The position numbers and the translations under genes were made by a program. A stretch of 12,986 bases of DNA from DATKCJ01 sp035513275 (GTDB lineage: Bacteria; Verrucomicrobiota; Verrucomicrobiia; Opitutales; Opitutaceae): positions 1 through 12,986 of the forward strand of contig DATKCJ010000331.1 in the NCBI GenBank assembly GCA_035513275.1. Reading direction: 5' to 3'. Shown here in pieces: positions 1-5,888 of the stretch. The notes below the pieces were generated by a model. That model did no database searches and was not told the DNA's origin. It was given only the letters and a program-made list of their open reading frames with translations. Numbering within the stretch: the stretch's first letter is position 1; every line of letters begins with the position of its first letter.

Positions 1-61
1 GGAGCGGGACACCTCCACATCCCATGAAGGTCCGGTCCCTGTCCTCACGGACAGGGCTACA
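1..61. repeat. REPIN-like inverted hairpin pair, copy 1 (left arm cut by window edge)
   Basis: The right arm is an 8-bp hairpin, CCCTGTCC (37-44), loop TCAC, GGACAGGG (49-56), followed by CTACA (57-61). Bases 1-11 (GGAGCGGGACA) match the second half of the left hairpin of the complete copy at 1173-1250. The 25 bases between the arms (12-36) have exactly the same length as in copy 2 but a different sequence. On the minus strand the loop reads GTGA, a GNRA tetraloop. It lies 53 bases beyond the stop codon of the metallo-hydrolase gene. No T-tract follows the hairpin in either direction, so a standard intrinsic terminator is unlikely. Confidence 0.8.
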
Positions 62-114
62 CGATCCGTTGCGCGACACGCGCAATCTACATCGAGAGAG
101 GCGCGACCCAAGCT

Positions 115-1107
115 TCACCGCGCCATCCAGCGCGGGTTGATTCCCTTGCCGAGTTCGAAAGTCGCGCCCACGGCGCCCACGACTGCGTGCGCGCGGTCGA
201 GTCCGACCTCGCGGCGGAAACGGTAGACCGGCTCGAGCCCTGTGCAGTGGGCTCCGACGAAACTCTCGACGCCGAATTCGCGCAGCTTGTCGGCCGTCCA
301 TGCGAGCGTTTCGTCGGACGCGTTGAAAAGATGGAAGCCCCCGAAGAGCGCATTGACGCGGTCCGGCCGGACGATTTCGCGCGCGTGCTCGACGATGTTG
401 ACCACCCCGGCGTGACCGCAGCCGGTGAGCACGACGAGACCTTGCGTCGTGTCGAACACGAGCGCCATGTCCTCAGGAATGTTGTCCTCCACCTCGCCAG
501 CGGGTGTGAGCACCTTCCCCGAGCCGCTCCAGTTTCGCTCGGGGTGCTTTCGCGGCACGGGACCCGTGAGCCAGACTCCAGGGTGGATTTGCACGGGCCC
601 TGAGTGCACAACAAATTCTCCGCCGGTCGCTTCATACTCGGGGCGGATGCGGATCATTTCGTTTTCGTCCCCGCCGCGGTCCGAGGGGCCGCGGGAGAGG
701 AATATCCCTTCGCCAACGTGAGTGCGCGCGAGTGCGCCGGGATTCTCGTGCTGGACCGAGCGTCGGAGCCTCATCAAGCCGCCGACGTGGTCCCAGTGGT
801 TGTGGCTCAGGATGACCTCCGGAACGTCGCTCAAGTTGATACGGAGCGTCTGCGTGTTCTTCAGCACGAGGTCCTCGCGCGCGCCGGTGTCGAAAAGAAT
901 CCGGCGGCCGTCGACTTCCACAAGCGCCGCAAAGCCCCACTCGCCCAGCTCGCGGCCATCGGCGAGCATCGTCGAGAGGATCGTGATCTTCAGTTCGCGG
1001 ACTTGCGCTGGTGGCTCAGCGGCGGAGGCGAGAGTTCCGAGGACGAACGTGAGCGCGAACAAGTGAAGTCGCACGCATGCGGGCATGCAAAGGAGGATGG
1101 CGAGCAT
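115..1107 (-). CDS. Exported metallo-beta-lactamase-fold hydrolase, COG1237 type
   Basis: The 330-residue protein has the metallo-beta-lactamase zinc motif SHNHWDH (His102, His104, Asp106, His107), then LTGCGHAG (His232), GGFHL near 256-260 and GAHCTG (His287). The last three motifs are typical of COG1237, often labelled '7,8-dihydropterin-6-yl-methyl-4-(beta-D-ribofuranosyl)aminobenzene 5'-phosphate synthase'. That label comes from an archaeal cofactor pathway and probably does not describe this protein; the true substrate is unknown. The N-terminus (a hydrophobic stretch ending ASAA before EPP) looks like a cleavable signal peptide, so export is inferred. The start is uncertain: ATG at 1107 or the in-frame ATG at 1086, which gives a more compact signal peptide; neither has a clear Shine-Dalgarno. 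It lies 160 bases beyond the DoxX-like gene, separated by a REPIN, so it may be transcribed separately. Confidence 0.87.
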   Translation of the reverse strand: MLAILLCMPACVRLHLFALTFVLGTLASAAEPPAQVRELKITILSTMLADGRELGEWGFAALVEVDGRRILFDTGAREDLVLKNTQTLRINLSDVPEVILSHNHWDHVGGLMRLRRSVQHENPGALARTHVGEGIFLSRGPSDRGGDENEMIRIRPEYEATGGEFVVHSGPVQIHPGVWLTGPVPRKHPERNWSGSGKVLTPAGEVEDNIPEDMALVFDTTQGLVVLTGCGHAGVVNIVEHAREIVRPDRVNALFGGFHLFNASDETLAWTADKLREFGVESFVGAHCTGLEPVYRFRREVGLDRAHAVVGAVGATFELGKGINPRWMAR

Positions 1108-1172
1108 CGCGCTGATGGCAACGGCGGGAAAATACGATCTGAAGCGGAACGCGTGAACGTTTCGCCTCCGGA

Positions 1173-1250
1173 TGTAGCCCGCTCCGTGAGGAGCGGGACA
1201 CTATTGGCCAAAGTCGGAATCAGATCCCTGTCCTCACGGACAGGGCTACA
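1173..1250. repeat. REPIN-like inverted hairpin pair, complete copy 2
   Basis: Two hairpin arms point towards each other. The left arm is TGTAG + CCCGCTCC (1178-1185), loop GTGA, GGAGCGGG (1190-1197). The right arm is CCCTGTCC (1226-1233), loop TCAC, GGACAGGG (1238-1245) + CTACA. The outer ends TGTAGCCC and GGGCTACA are exact inverted repeats, and the stems differ between arms while each keeps perfect 8-bp pairing. The arms are 25 bases apart, as in copy 1. The element fills half of the 160-base gap between the DoxX-like and metallo-hydrolase genes; the rest of that gap shows nothing else recognisable. Such non-autonomous repeats are normally moved by a RAYT-type transposase, which is not in the window. 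Confidence 0.85.
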
Positions 1251-1267
1251 AGAGATGCATGCCCCGC

Positions 1268-1654
1268 TCAGCGCTTCACCAGCGGCGTCAGCGCGCGCAG
1301 CCGCGGGTCGCGAAGCCAGAGTCCGCCCCAGACGAGCACACCGAATATCAGTGGCAGCGCGAAGTTGACGCCCATCTGAACAGACACTGCAACCGCACCT
1401 CCAAGATATCCGATGAGCAGCAGTGCGCCGAGCACAGCGGTCCTCGGAATGAGATAAACAATCGTGCAAGCGATCTCGACCACGCCGATCGCCACGGCGC
1501 TGCCCGGCGGCCAGGTGGCGAAGCCTTCCACCACTTCCTCGGTCTGCATGATCTTCATGACGCCGCTGAACAGCAGCATGAGGCACGGAAGGATGGACAT
1601 GACGCGCCCGGTCCAGAGCGCGGATTTTGAAACGGCGGGTGTTGTTGATTCCAT
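1268..1654 (-). CDS. DoxX-like small membrane protein
   Basis: This 128-residue integral membrane protein has four predicted helices (about 14-35, 50-70, 75-95 and 98-118). The hydrophobic first helix with LLFSGVMKI, the GFATWP loop, and a second helix rich in small residues leading to YLIPRTAVLGA are typical of the DoxX_2 / DoxX-like family. The biochemical role of these proteins is largely undefined; they often sit in ArsR/SRPBCC operons in soil bacteria. The ATG at 1654 was chosen because the reading frame upstream of it (to 1732) is hydrophilic, overlaps the preceding SRPBCC gene and adds nothing conserved. It starts 26 bases after that gene's stop and is probably the last gene of the operon. 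The polar C-terminus (LRDPRLRALTPLVKR) ends just before the REPIN at 1173-1250. Confidence 0.82.
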   Translation of the reverse strand: MESTTPAVSKSALWTGRVMSILPCLMLLFSGVMKIMQTEEVVEGFATWPPGSAVAIGVVEIACTIVYLIPRTAVLGALLLIGYLGGAVAVSVQMGVNFALPLIFGVLVWGGLWLRDPRLRALTPLVKR

Positions 1655-1680
1655 GGGATGGCGATGTTGGTCGAAAGGGT

Positions 1681-2154
1681 TCAGACAGGTGGCGCAAGAA
1701 ACTCGGCAAGTCGTTCGAGGCACTGTGTCCATCCGCCACTGTGGTCGTAACGGTCGGCGATCGTTTGAAAAACCGAGTGGTGGAGGTTCAGGAGCGTGCC
1801 GCCGCCTTCGGAAGTGAGCGTGATCGTGACGAGGTTGTTCAGTTTCGCGCGCAGGCCCGGCTCATCCTCGCGCTCCCAGGTAAACACGAGTCGCTCGGGT
1901 TCGACGATCGTGTGGTAGGCGCCCCAGACCCAGTGATCGGTGCCATCGGGCGCGCGCATGCAGAAGCGATAGAAACCGCCGACGCGAAAATCCTGCTCGC
2001 ATACCGGCAGCGTAAATCCCGCCGGTCCCCACCAGCGCACGAGGTGGCGCGGCTCGGTCCACGCGCGCCACACCAACTCGCGCGGCGCGTCGAAGCGGCG
2101 CTCGAGGATGAGGACGCGCTCGTGCGCAGGCTCTTGTGCAAGACTCACGGGCAT
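1681..2154 (-). CDS. SRPBCC/AHSA1-domain protein (single domain)
   Basis: The protein is 157 residues, the usual length of a single AHSA1-like (START-fold, SRPBCC) domain. Characteristic motifs are FDAPRELVWRAWTEP near residues 21-35, RWWGPAGF shortly after, DFRVGG near 55-60 and RAPDG. The C-terminal helix (GGWTQCLERLAEFL) closes the hydrophobic pocket in this fold. The family binds hydrophobic ligands or acts as a helper of other proteins; no specific ligand can be read from the sequence. It is the fifth SRPBCC domain of this locus, starting 9 bases after the preceding membrane-protein gene and 26 bases before the DoxX-like gene, which strongly suggests co-transcription. No clear Shine-Dalgarno precedes the ATG. 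Confidence 0.88.
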   Translation of the reverse strand: MPVSLAQEPAHERVLILERRFDAPRELVWRAWTEPRHLVRWWGPAGFTLPVCEQDFRVGGFYRFCMRAPDGTDHWVWGAYHTIVEPERLVFTWEREDEPGLRAKLNNLVTITLTSEGGGTLLNLHHSVFQTIADRYDHSGGWTQCLERLAEFLAPPV

Positions 2155-2163
2155 GGAACTACG

Positions 2164-2568
2164 TCACGTCGATTGCGCACGCAACCCCTTCGAATAAAGC
2201 CAGCCGCCGAGCCAGCATTGCGGGATCGCCAGCACAACAAGCGAGACCGGATACCAGCGCGGGCCGAGCCCGAGATTCCACGTGACGATCACGCCGGCCG
2301 TGCCCAGAACGACGCCGACAAAACCCAGAATGATCGCGTGCCGCATCGGCCGGTCCGGAGCGAGCCGCGCCGCCAACCAGCCGCCGGCGATGCCGATGAC
2401 GAGCCGGTAGGCACTCGCGACGAGGGCGAGCGTGTCGGTAAGCGGCTCCTTTGCGCTTGGGAATATCCCCGCTGCGTGCAGCGCGAGATCGACGATCGTC
2501 GTAACGGCGATGATGAACAGCACGCCGGCTGTGACCGCGCCGATGCTCTTCCAAGTATTCGCTCTCAT
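2164..2568 (-). CDS. Four-helix membrane protein of unknown function
   Basis: This 134-residue protein has four predicted transmembrane helices (about 9-31, 46-66, 77-97 and 103-125), a basic N-terminus (MRANTWK) and a basic C-terminus (YSKGLRAQST). The loop after helix 2 (ARLAPDRPMRHA) is positively charged and probably cytoplasmic. I do not recognise a catalytic motif, and no named family can be assigned with confidence. Similar small membrane proteins often accompany SRPBCC and DoxX genes. It is tightly packed: 24 bases after the DUF1428 gene and 9 bases before the following SRPBCC gene, so it belongs to the same transcription unit. Confidence 0.75.
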   Translation of the reverse strand: MRANTWKSIGAVTAGVLFIIAVTTIVDLALHAAGIFPSAKEPLTDTLALVASAYRLVIGIAGGWLAARLAPDRPMRHAIILGFVGVVLGTAGVIVTWNLGLGPRWYPVSLVVLAIPQCWLGGWLYSKGLRAQST

Positions 2569-2592
2569 CCGAGGGTTCAGGAGACCGCTCGA

Positions 2593-2955
2593 TTAGAAAC
2601 CGACGATCGAGCTGAAGCCGCCATACATCATCCGCTTCGCGTCGAACGGCATTTTGTTCGGGTCGCATCCCGCTGCGAGTCGCGGATCGGCCATGACCTT
2701 CTTGTTTACGCGATCGCGGTGCGCCTTCGACTTGTAGACGATGAAGGAGAACACGACCGTCTCGCCCTTCTTCACGCGAATGCCCTTCGGGAAGGGGAGG
2801 CCGAACGGCACGTTCAGATCGTCTCCGACGCACTCGTGGTAGCCGAGCGCGCCGTGTTCGCGCCACACTTTGCAGCCGAGCTGCGCGAGGCGCGCGTAGG
2901 CTTTGAGGTTCTTCTTCGGGACAGGAATTACGAATCCGTCGATGTATTTTGGCAT
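2593..2955 (-). CDS. DUF1428 family protein (YbaA-like)
   Basis: At 120 residues it matches the length and layout of Escherichia coli YbaA, a DUF1428 dimeric alpha/beta-barrel protein. Recognisable features are the opening YIDGFVIPVP, the central GALGYHECVGDD, FSFIVYKSKAHRD near 70-82, DPRL, and the closing MPFDAKRMMYGGF. The biochemical function of the family is unknown. ATG at 2955 was chosen because family members begin just before YxDGFV; the 27 extra upstream codons (to 3036) are low-complexity and not conserved. It lies 227 bases after the double-SRPBCC gene, so it could have its own promoter, and heads a compact run with the next three genes (gaps of 24, 9 and 26 bases). Confidence 0.9.
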   Translation of the reverse strand: MPKYIDGFVIPVPKKNLKAYARLAQLGCKVWREHGALGYHECVGDDLNVPFGLPFPKGIRVKKGETVVFSFIVYKSKAHRDRVNKKVMADPRLAAGCDPNKMPFDAKRMMYGGFSSIVGF

Positions 2956-3182
2956 GTTAGTTTGGGTTGAACCAGGTGATGAGAAATGGACCCCGGATGA
3001 CTGGGAAGGCTGGCTTGCAACGAGGGTTGTTTGCATGCGGGGAAGTGGGAGATGTTCCTAAAGGGGGTCGCTGCCCCCAAGGGCGGTGGGTTGCGGTTGT
3101 CAATACTCTCGACGAGCGAGCGGACGCGATCCGGACATCATGATGCGATTGTGGAACGTTGCTTGCGTGTCGATCGGAAGTT
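2956..3182. other. Intergenic gap with one G/C hairpin
   Basis: No gene could be supported here. It holds a short palindrome, GGGGG (3063-3067), loop TCGCTG, CCCCC (3074-3078), which resembles the other extragenic hairpin repeats but is seen only once. A perfect TTGACA is present on the minus strand (complement of 3098-3103), but no acceptable -10 element lies 16-18 bases downstream. Whether transcription of the DUF1428 group continues from the ArsR promoter or restarts here cannot be decided from sequence. Confidence 0.5.
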
Positions 3183-4169
3183 TCAGCCGTTTGCCAGGAA
3201 GGACTCGAGTTGCTTCAGCGTGCCTCCCCAGCCTGCGCTCATGCTGCCCCGGCCTGCGTTGAACACGCGGCGCTCCTCCTCGTCGGACTCGTAAGGCAGC
3301 CAGTGCACTGTGACGGCGGTCCTGCCACCGCTCTCTGCGAACGTAACCGTTGTGAGCATCTGCAGCGGCCACGGATCCTTCGTAAACGGGTGCCGCGTGA
3401 TGCCTCCGTCGGGATCGGAGGACGAATTGATCCACACGAGCCGCCTCTGCGGCACGACCTCGCGGTAGACGGCCTTGCCCCACATCTCCTTCCCGTCTGG
3501 CGTGACCATCGAGTAGTGGCACATGCCGCCGGGGCGGAGATCGAAAGACTTCATCCGAATCGTGAACCCCTTCGGTCCGAACCACCGCGCGAATTGCTCG
3601 CGCTCGGTCCACGCACGCCACACCAGGTCGAGCGGTGCGTCGAAATCGCGCGTGAACACAAACGGCTCCGACTGCATCGCAGGAATCTGCTCGGAGAGGC
3701 GCTCGAGCGTCTGGCGCCCGCCCTCGATCGCACCGTATTCACGGACGACGGTGTCGCGCGCCTCCTTCGACGGGAAGACCATCCTGCCGGTGAGTCGCGT
3801 CATGCCCTCGCCCGCGTCCTCAAACGTCCAAGTGGCGACAAAGTTCGCACCCGACCCGTCGCCATCCTCTCGGCCGCCGCCGTGCGAGTAGACGATCCGC
3901 TCGAACGGCACGATTTCCTTGAAAATGCTCTTGTTCGGAAAATTCGTGCCGTCGGGGCCGTGCATCATGAGCTTCCACACGCCGCCAACTCGCAAGTCCA
4001 TCGTCTCGATCGTGGTCGTGAATCCCCGCGGGCCCCACCACTTCACGACGAGTTCGGGGTCGGTCCACGCCTTCCACACGAGTTCGCGCGGCGCGCGAAA
4101 TGCGCGCCAGATAACGATCTCACGATCGGATGTGTCGATGGCCGTGGATGCTTCGCTTTGCGTCTTCAT
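3183..4169 (-). CDS. Double SRPBCC/AHSA1-domain fusion protein
   Basis: The 328-residue protein carries two AHSA1-like domains in tandem. Domain 1 (about 18-162) has FRAPRELVWKAWTDP, KWWGPRGF, DLRVGG and HGPDG. Domain 2 (about 168-328) has FDAPLDLVWRAWTE, RWFGPKGF, DLRPGG and TPDG. A short linker near 160-168 (SEQIPAMQSEP) joins them. Single-domain members are about 150 residues, so this is a fusion or in-gene duplication; the frame is uninterrupted. Each domain should form its own hydrophobic pocket, or the two may pack as an intramolecular dimer (inference). It starts 12 bases after the preceding SRPBCC gene stops and has only a weak GGA upstream. No ligand or partner can be named. Confidence 0.9.
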   Translation of the reverse strand: MKTQSEASTAIDTSDREIVIWRAFRAPRELVWKAWTDPELVVKWWGPRGFTTTIETMDLRVGGVWKLMMHGPDGTNFPNKSIFKEIVPFERIVYSHGGGREDGDGSGANFVATWTFEDAGEGMTRLTGRMVFPSKEARDTVVREYGAIEGGRQTLERLSEQIPAMQSEPFVFTRDFDAPLDLVWRAWTEREQFARWFGPKGFTIRMKSFDLRPGGMCHYSMVTPDGKEMWGKAVYREVVPQRRLVWINSSSDPDGGITRHPFTKDPWPLQMLTTVTFAESGGRTAVTVHWLPYESDEEERRVFNAGRGSMSAGWGGTLKQLESFLANG

Positions 4170-4181
4170 AAAAATCCGTAT

Positions 4182-4697
4182 TCAGGTGAGCGTCGCCAGG
4201 AGCACTTCGAGGCGGTCGAAATTCTGCTCGTTGGCCGCGGCGATGATGTCCTTCACCCGCGCAAACTCGGAAGCGGACTCAAACGACATGCGCCACTTCA
4301 GGAGCGTTCCCTCACCGTGAGTCGCGAACGTCATCGTCATCCGGAAGCGATGAACCGGGTCCGGATTGTCGAGGACGATCCGTTCAGGCGCGACGACGTC
4401 GACGAACTCGCGATCCTGCTCGTATCGCGCGCCGTCGGGCCCGTGCATCGCGAAACGCCAGCGACCGCCGGGGCGCAAATCGAACTCATAAAACTCATTG
4501 GTGAAATCCGCCGGTCCCCACCAGCGCGCGAGTTGCACAGGTTCGCTGAACGCGCGAAACAGTCGCTCGCGCGGCGCGGCGAAGACTCGCTCGCTCACAA
4601 TGTCGCAAACGCGCGCTGGATCGCTGCTCAGACCTGCGGACATGGCACCATCGCCCGCGGAGGAGTTGGAGGTTGGATTGTGGTGGCTTGAATGCAT
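4182..4697 (-). CDS. SRPBCC/AHSA1-domain protein with N-terminal extension
   Basis: The 171-residue protein has a hydrophilic Ser/His/Asn-rich N-terminal tail (about 1-28) followed by one AHSA1-like domain with VFAAPRERLFRAFSEP, RWWGPADF, DLRPGGRWRF and HGPDG. The C-terminal helix contains NEQNFDRLEVLLATL. The start at 4697 was chosen because its ATG follows the stop codon of the small upstream ORF by one base (TGACATG on the coding strand), the arrangement expected for coupled translation. An in-frame ATG at 4643, immediately before the domain, is a real alternative and would remove most of the tail. The gene lies in the ArsR-led operon, 12 bases before the double-domain gene. Confidence 0.85.
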   Translation of the reverse strand: MHSSHHNPTSNSSAGDGAMSAGLSSDPARVCDIVSERVFAAPRERLFRAFSEPVQLARWWGPADFTNEFYEFDLRPGGRWRFAMHGPDGARYEQDREFVDVVAPERIVLDNPDPVHRFRMTMTFATHGEGTLLKWRMSFESASEFARVKDIIAAANEQNFDRLEVLLATLT

Positions 4698-4698
4698 G

Positions 4699-4899
4699 TC
4701 ACTTTTGGTCGTCCGACGACCAGGCGAGCCAGCGCGCCAACTCAAGGGCGAAATCGCTCATCTCTTTGCGAACGATCGTGCCGGCTTTGGGTTCGACGGA
4801 ATTCGCGACAAGAGCCGACGTGCTCCCGTGCGCATCGAGGACGTATTCCTCATCGAGCGGACTCGAGTCGATGAATGGAGATGCCGAGGCTGAATTCAC
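4699..4899 (-). CDS. Small hypothetical protein (66 aa), unrecognised
   Basis: A GTG at 4899 opens a 66-codon frame ending one base before the start of the next SRPBCC gene. An AAGGA lies six bases upstream of the GTG, the best Shine-Dalgarno-like signal in this operon. The product is acidic to neutral (PLDEEYVLDAHG in the middle, ending ELARWLAWSSDDQK), with no membrane segment or known motif. The frame stays open further upstream to 4971, but that part overlaps the preceding SRPBCC gene. Without this ORF there would be a roughly 220-base hole in an otherwise compact operon, which supports it being real. It could instead be a decayed remnant of another gene. Confidence 0.4.
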   Translation of the reverse strand: MNSASASPFIDSSPLDEEYVLDAHGSTSALVANSVEPKAGTIVRKEMSDFALELARWLAWSSDDQK

Positions 4900-4918
4900 G
4901 AGTCGTCCTTGCTTGCGC

Positions 4919-5401
4919 TCAACTGGCGAGCAGCTTGTCGAGGTTGTCGTAGCCAGCGGCCATGCCCTCATCCATGCCGGATTTCAGTGCAGCCTCGCGC
5001 GCTTCCTTCGACTCATATCGGATCGTGAGCGTCATCAATGTGCGTCCGCCGAGTTCGTCGAACACCAACTCGTTCACGGCCTCGCCGGGATACCACGGCT
5101 CGTCGAACTTCTCGGAGCTCACCAGCCGCGATGGCGGATCGACTTCGAGGAAGACGCCACCCATAGCCATCTCGTTGCCGTCGGTGTGACGCCAGCCGTA
5201 GCGCCAAGCGCCACCGACGCGCAGATCGATTTCGCAAAGCGGCATCGTCCATCCACCTGGGCCGAGCAGCCATCGCCTTACGAGATCGGGTTTTGTGTGC
5301 GCATCCCACACGAGTTGACGCGGCGCGCTGAACTCGCGGGTGAAGACGATCTCGAGATCGCCCGGTGTGGTGAGTTTGAGGGTGTTGGTCTTTTCACTCA
5401 T
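4919..5401 (-). CDS. SRPBCC/AHSA1-domain protein, first after the ArsR regulator
   Basis: This 160-residue protein is one AHSA1-like domain. It has FSAPRQLVWDAHTKPDLV near 24-41, RWLLGPGGW, DLRVGGAWRYGW and RHTDGNEM; the C-terminal helix includes GMAAGYDNLDKLL. The insertion in the RWxxGP segment, compared with RWWGP in its neighbours, is a common variant in the family. It starts 28 bases after the ArsR stop, the classic ArsR-SRPBCC gene pair of soil bacteria, so it is the probable primary target of the regulator. Members of this group are often annotated as 'activator of Hsp90 ATPase 1-like' or toxin/SRPBCC proteins; the ligand is unknown. No Shine-Dalgarno is evident. Confidence 0.9.
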   Translation of the reverse strand: MSEKTNTLKLTTPGDLEIVFTREFSAPRQLVWDAHTKPDLVRRWLLGPGGWTMPLCEIDLRVGGAWRYGWRHTDGNEMAMGGVFLEVDPPSRLVSSEKFDEPWYPGEAVNELVFDELGGRTLMTLTIRYESKEAREAALKSGMDEGMAAGYDNLDKLLAS

Positions 5402-5429
5402 GGTCGAAATGGGGCTTGCGGTTCGTGCG

Positions 5430-5789
5430 TCACGGCTTCGCCTTGCCGATCGCTTTCGCCTCGGCGGCCTTCATCTCCTCGAGGAGCACATCGAGCCGCT
5501 GGAAACTCTGCTCCCAGTGCTCGCGGTATTGGCCGATCCAGTCGACCGCCTCCTTGAGCGGCTTCGCGCGGATCCGGCAGGGGCGCCACTGCGCCCGGCG
5601 CCCGCGCTCGATCAGGCCGCTGCGCTCGAGCACGCGGAGGTGCTTTGAGATCGCCGGCAGGCTCATCTTGTGCGGCCGCGCCAGATCCGTGACCGACGCC
5701 ACGCCGCGCGAAAGTTGGCCGAGGATCTCCCGGCGGGTCGGGTCGGCAAGCGCGGCAAAGACTGTGCTGAGTCGGTCGGTGGTGACCAT
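5430..5789 (-). CDS. ArsR-family winged-helix repressor
   Basis: The 119-residue protein has an ArsR/SmtB winged-helix DNA-binding domain: FAALADPTRREILGQL (about 11-26), the recognition-helix region MSLPAISKHLRVLERSGLI (about 42-60) and the wing RGRRAQWRPCRI. The C-terminal helix (DWIGQYREHWEQSFQRLDVLLEE) probably mediates dimerisation. It lacks the ELCVCDL-type metal site of ArsR/SmtB sensors, and its shape matches the subgroup paired with SRPBCC genes, so a metal signal is unlikely. It is the first gene of the operon and probably represses its own promoter through the inverted repeat just upstream. The ATG at 5789 sits about 18 bases from the predicted transcription start; there is no clear ribosome binding site. 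Confidence 0.92.
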   Translation of the reverse strand: MVTTDRLSTVFAALADPTRREILGQLSRGVASVTDLARPHKMSLPAISKHLRVLERSGLIERGRRAQWRPCRIRAKPLKEAVDWIGQYREHWEQSFQRLDVLLEEMKAAEAKAIGKAKP

Positions 5790-5804
5790 GGCGCGGTTTT
5801 GTAT

Positions 5805-5820
5805 TTAACCATGTGGTTAA
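5805..5820. promoter_or_regulatory. Probable ArsR operator
   Basis: TTAACCATGTGGTTAA is an inverted repeat with 6-base arms (TTAACC/GGTTAA) around four central bases. It lies 15 bases upstream of the ArsR start codon and overlaps the predicted -10 element. AT-rich arms of this kind are typical operators of ArsR regulators paired with SRPBCC genes, so autorepression of the operon is a well-grounded inference. Confidence 0.72.
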
Positions 5821-5841
5821 CTACAAACCGAAGGGCGTCAA
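5814..5841 (-). promoter_or_regulatory. Predicted sigma-70-type promoter of the ArsR/SRPBCC operon
   Basis: On the minus strand, TTGACG (complement of 5836-5841) is followed after 16 bases by TAACCA (complement of 5814-5819). The -35 matches the consensus well and the -10 only moderately. The -10 lies within the inverted repeat at 5805-5820, so repressor binding would block RNA polymerase. The 5' leader would be about 18-20 bases. Confidence 0.5.
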
Positions 5842-5888
5842 GGGTTGAATTGAAAGTCCGCGCCCATTTTCGTTGCGCAAATTCCGGT

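Noticed and set aside
1226..1250. Hairpins of the REPIN as intrinsic terminators
   Set aside because: Strong stems are present but no T-tract follows on either strand; a dispersed repeat explains them better.
1..1250. CRISPR array from repeated GC-rich units with equal 25-base spacers
   Set aside because: There are only two units 1.1 kb apart with a gene between; the equal spacer lies between inverted arms of one element, and no cas gene is present.
1627..2970. Long open frame on the plus strand opposite the DoxX, SRPBCC, membrane-protein and DUF1428 genes
   Set aside because: It is antisense to four genes with clear family motifs; the product is Arg/Glu/Asp-rich without recognisable domains, as expected from the complementary strand of GC-rich coding DNA.
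3098..3103. Perfect TTGACA on the minus strand as a promoter for the DUF1428 group
   Set aside because: No acceptable -10 element at 16-18 bases; the downstream sequence is G/C-rich and holds a hairpin.
3159..4691. 510-codon open frame on the plus strand opposite two SRPBCC genes
   Set aside because: Same reasoning: it is a shadow of the minus-strand SRPBCC genes, with low-complexity basic composition and no motifs.
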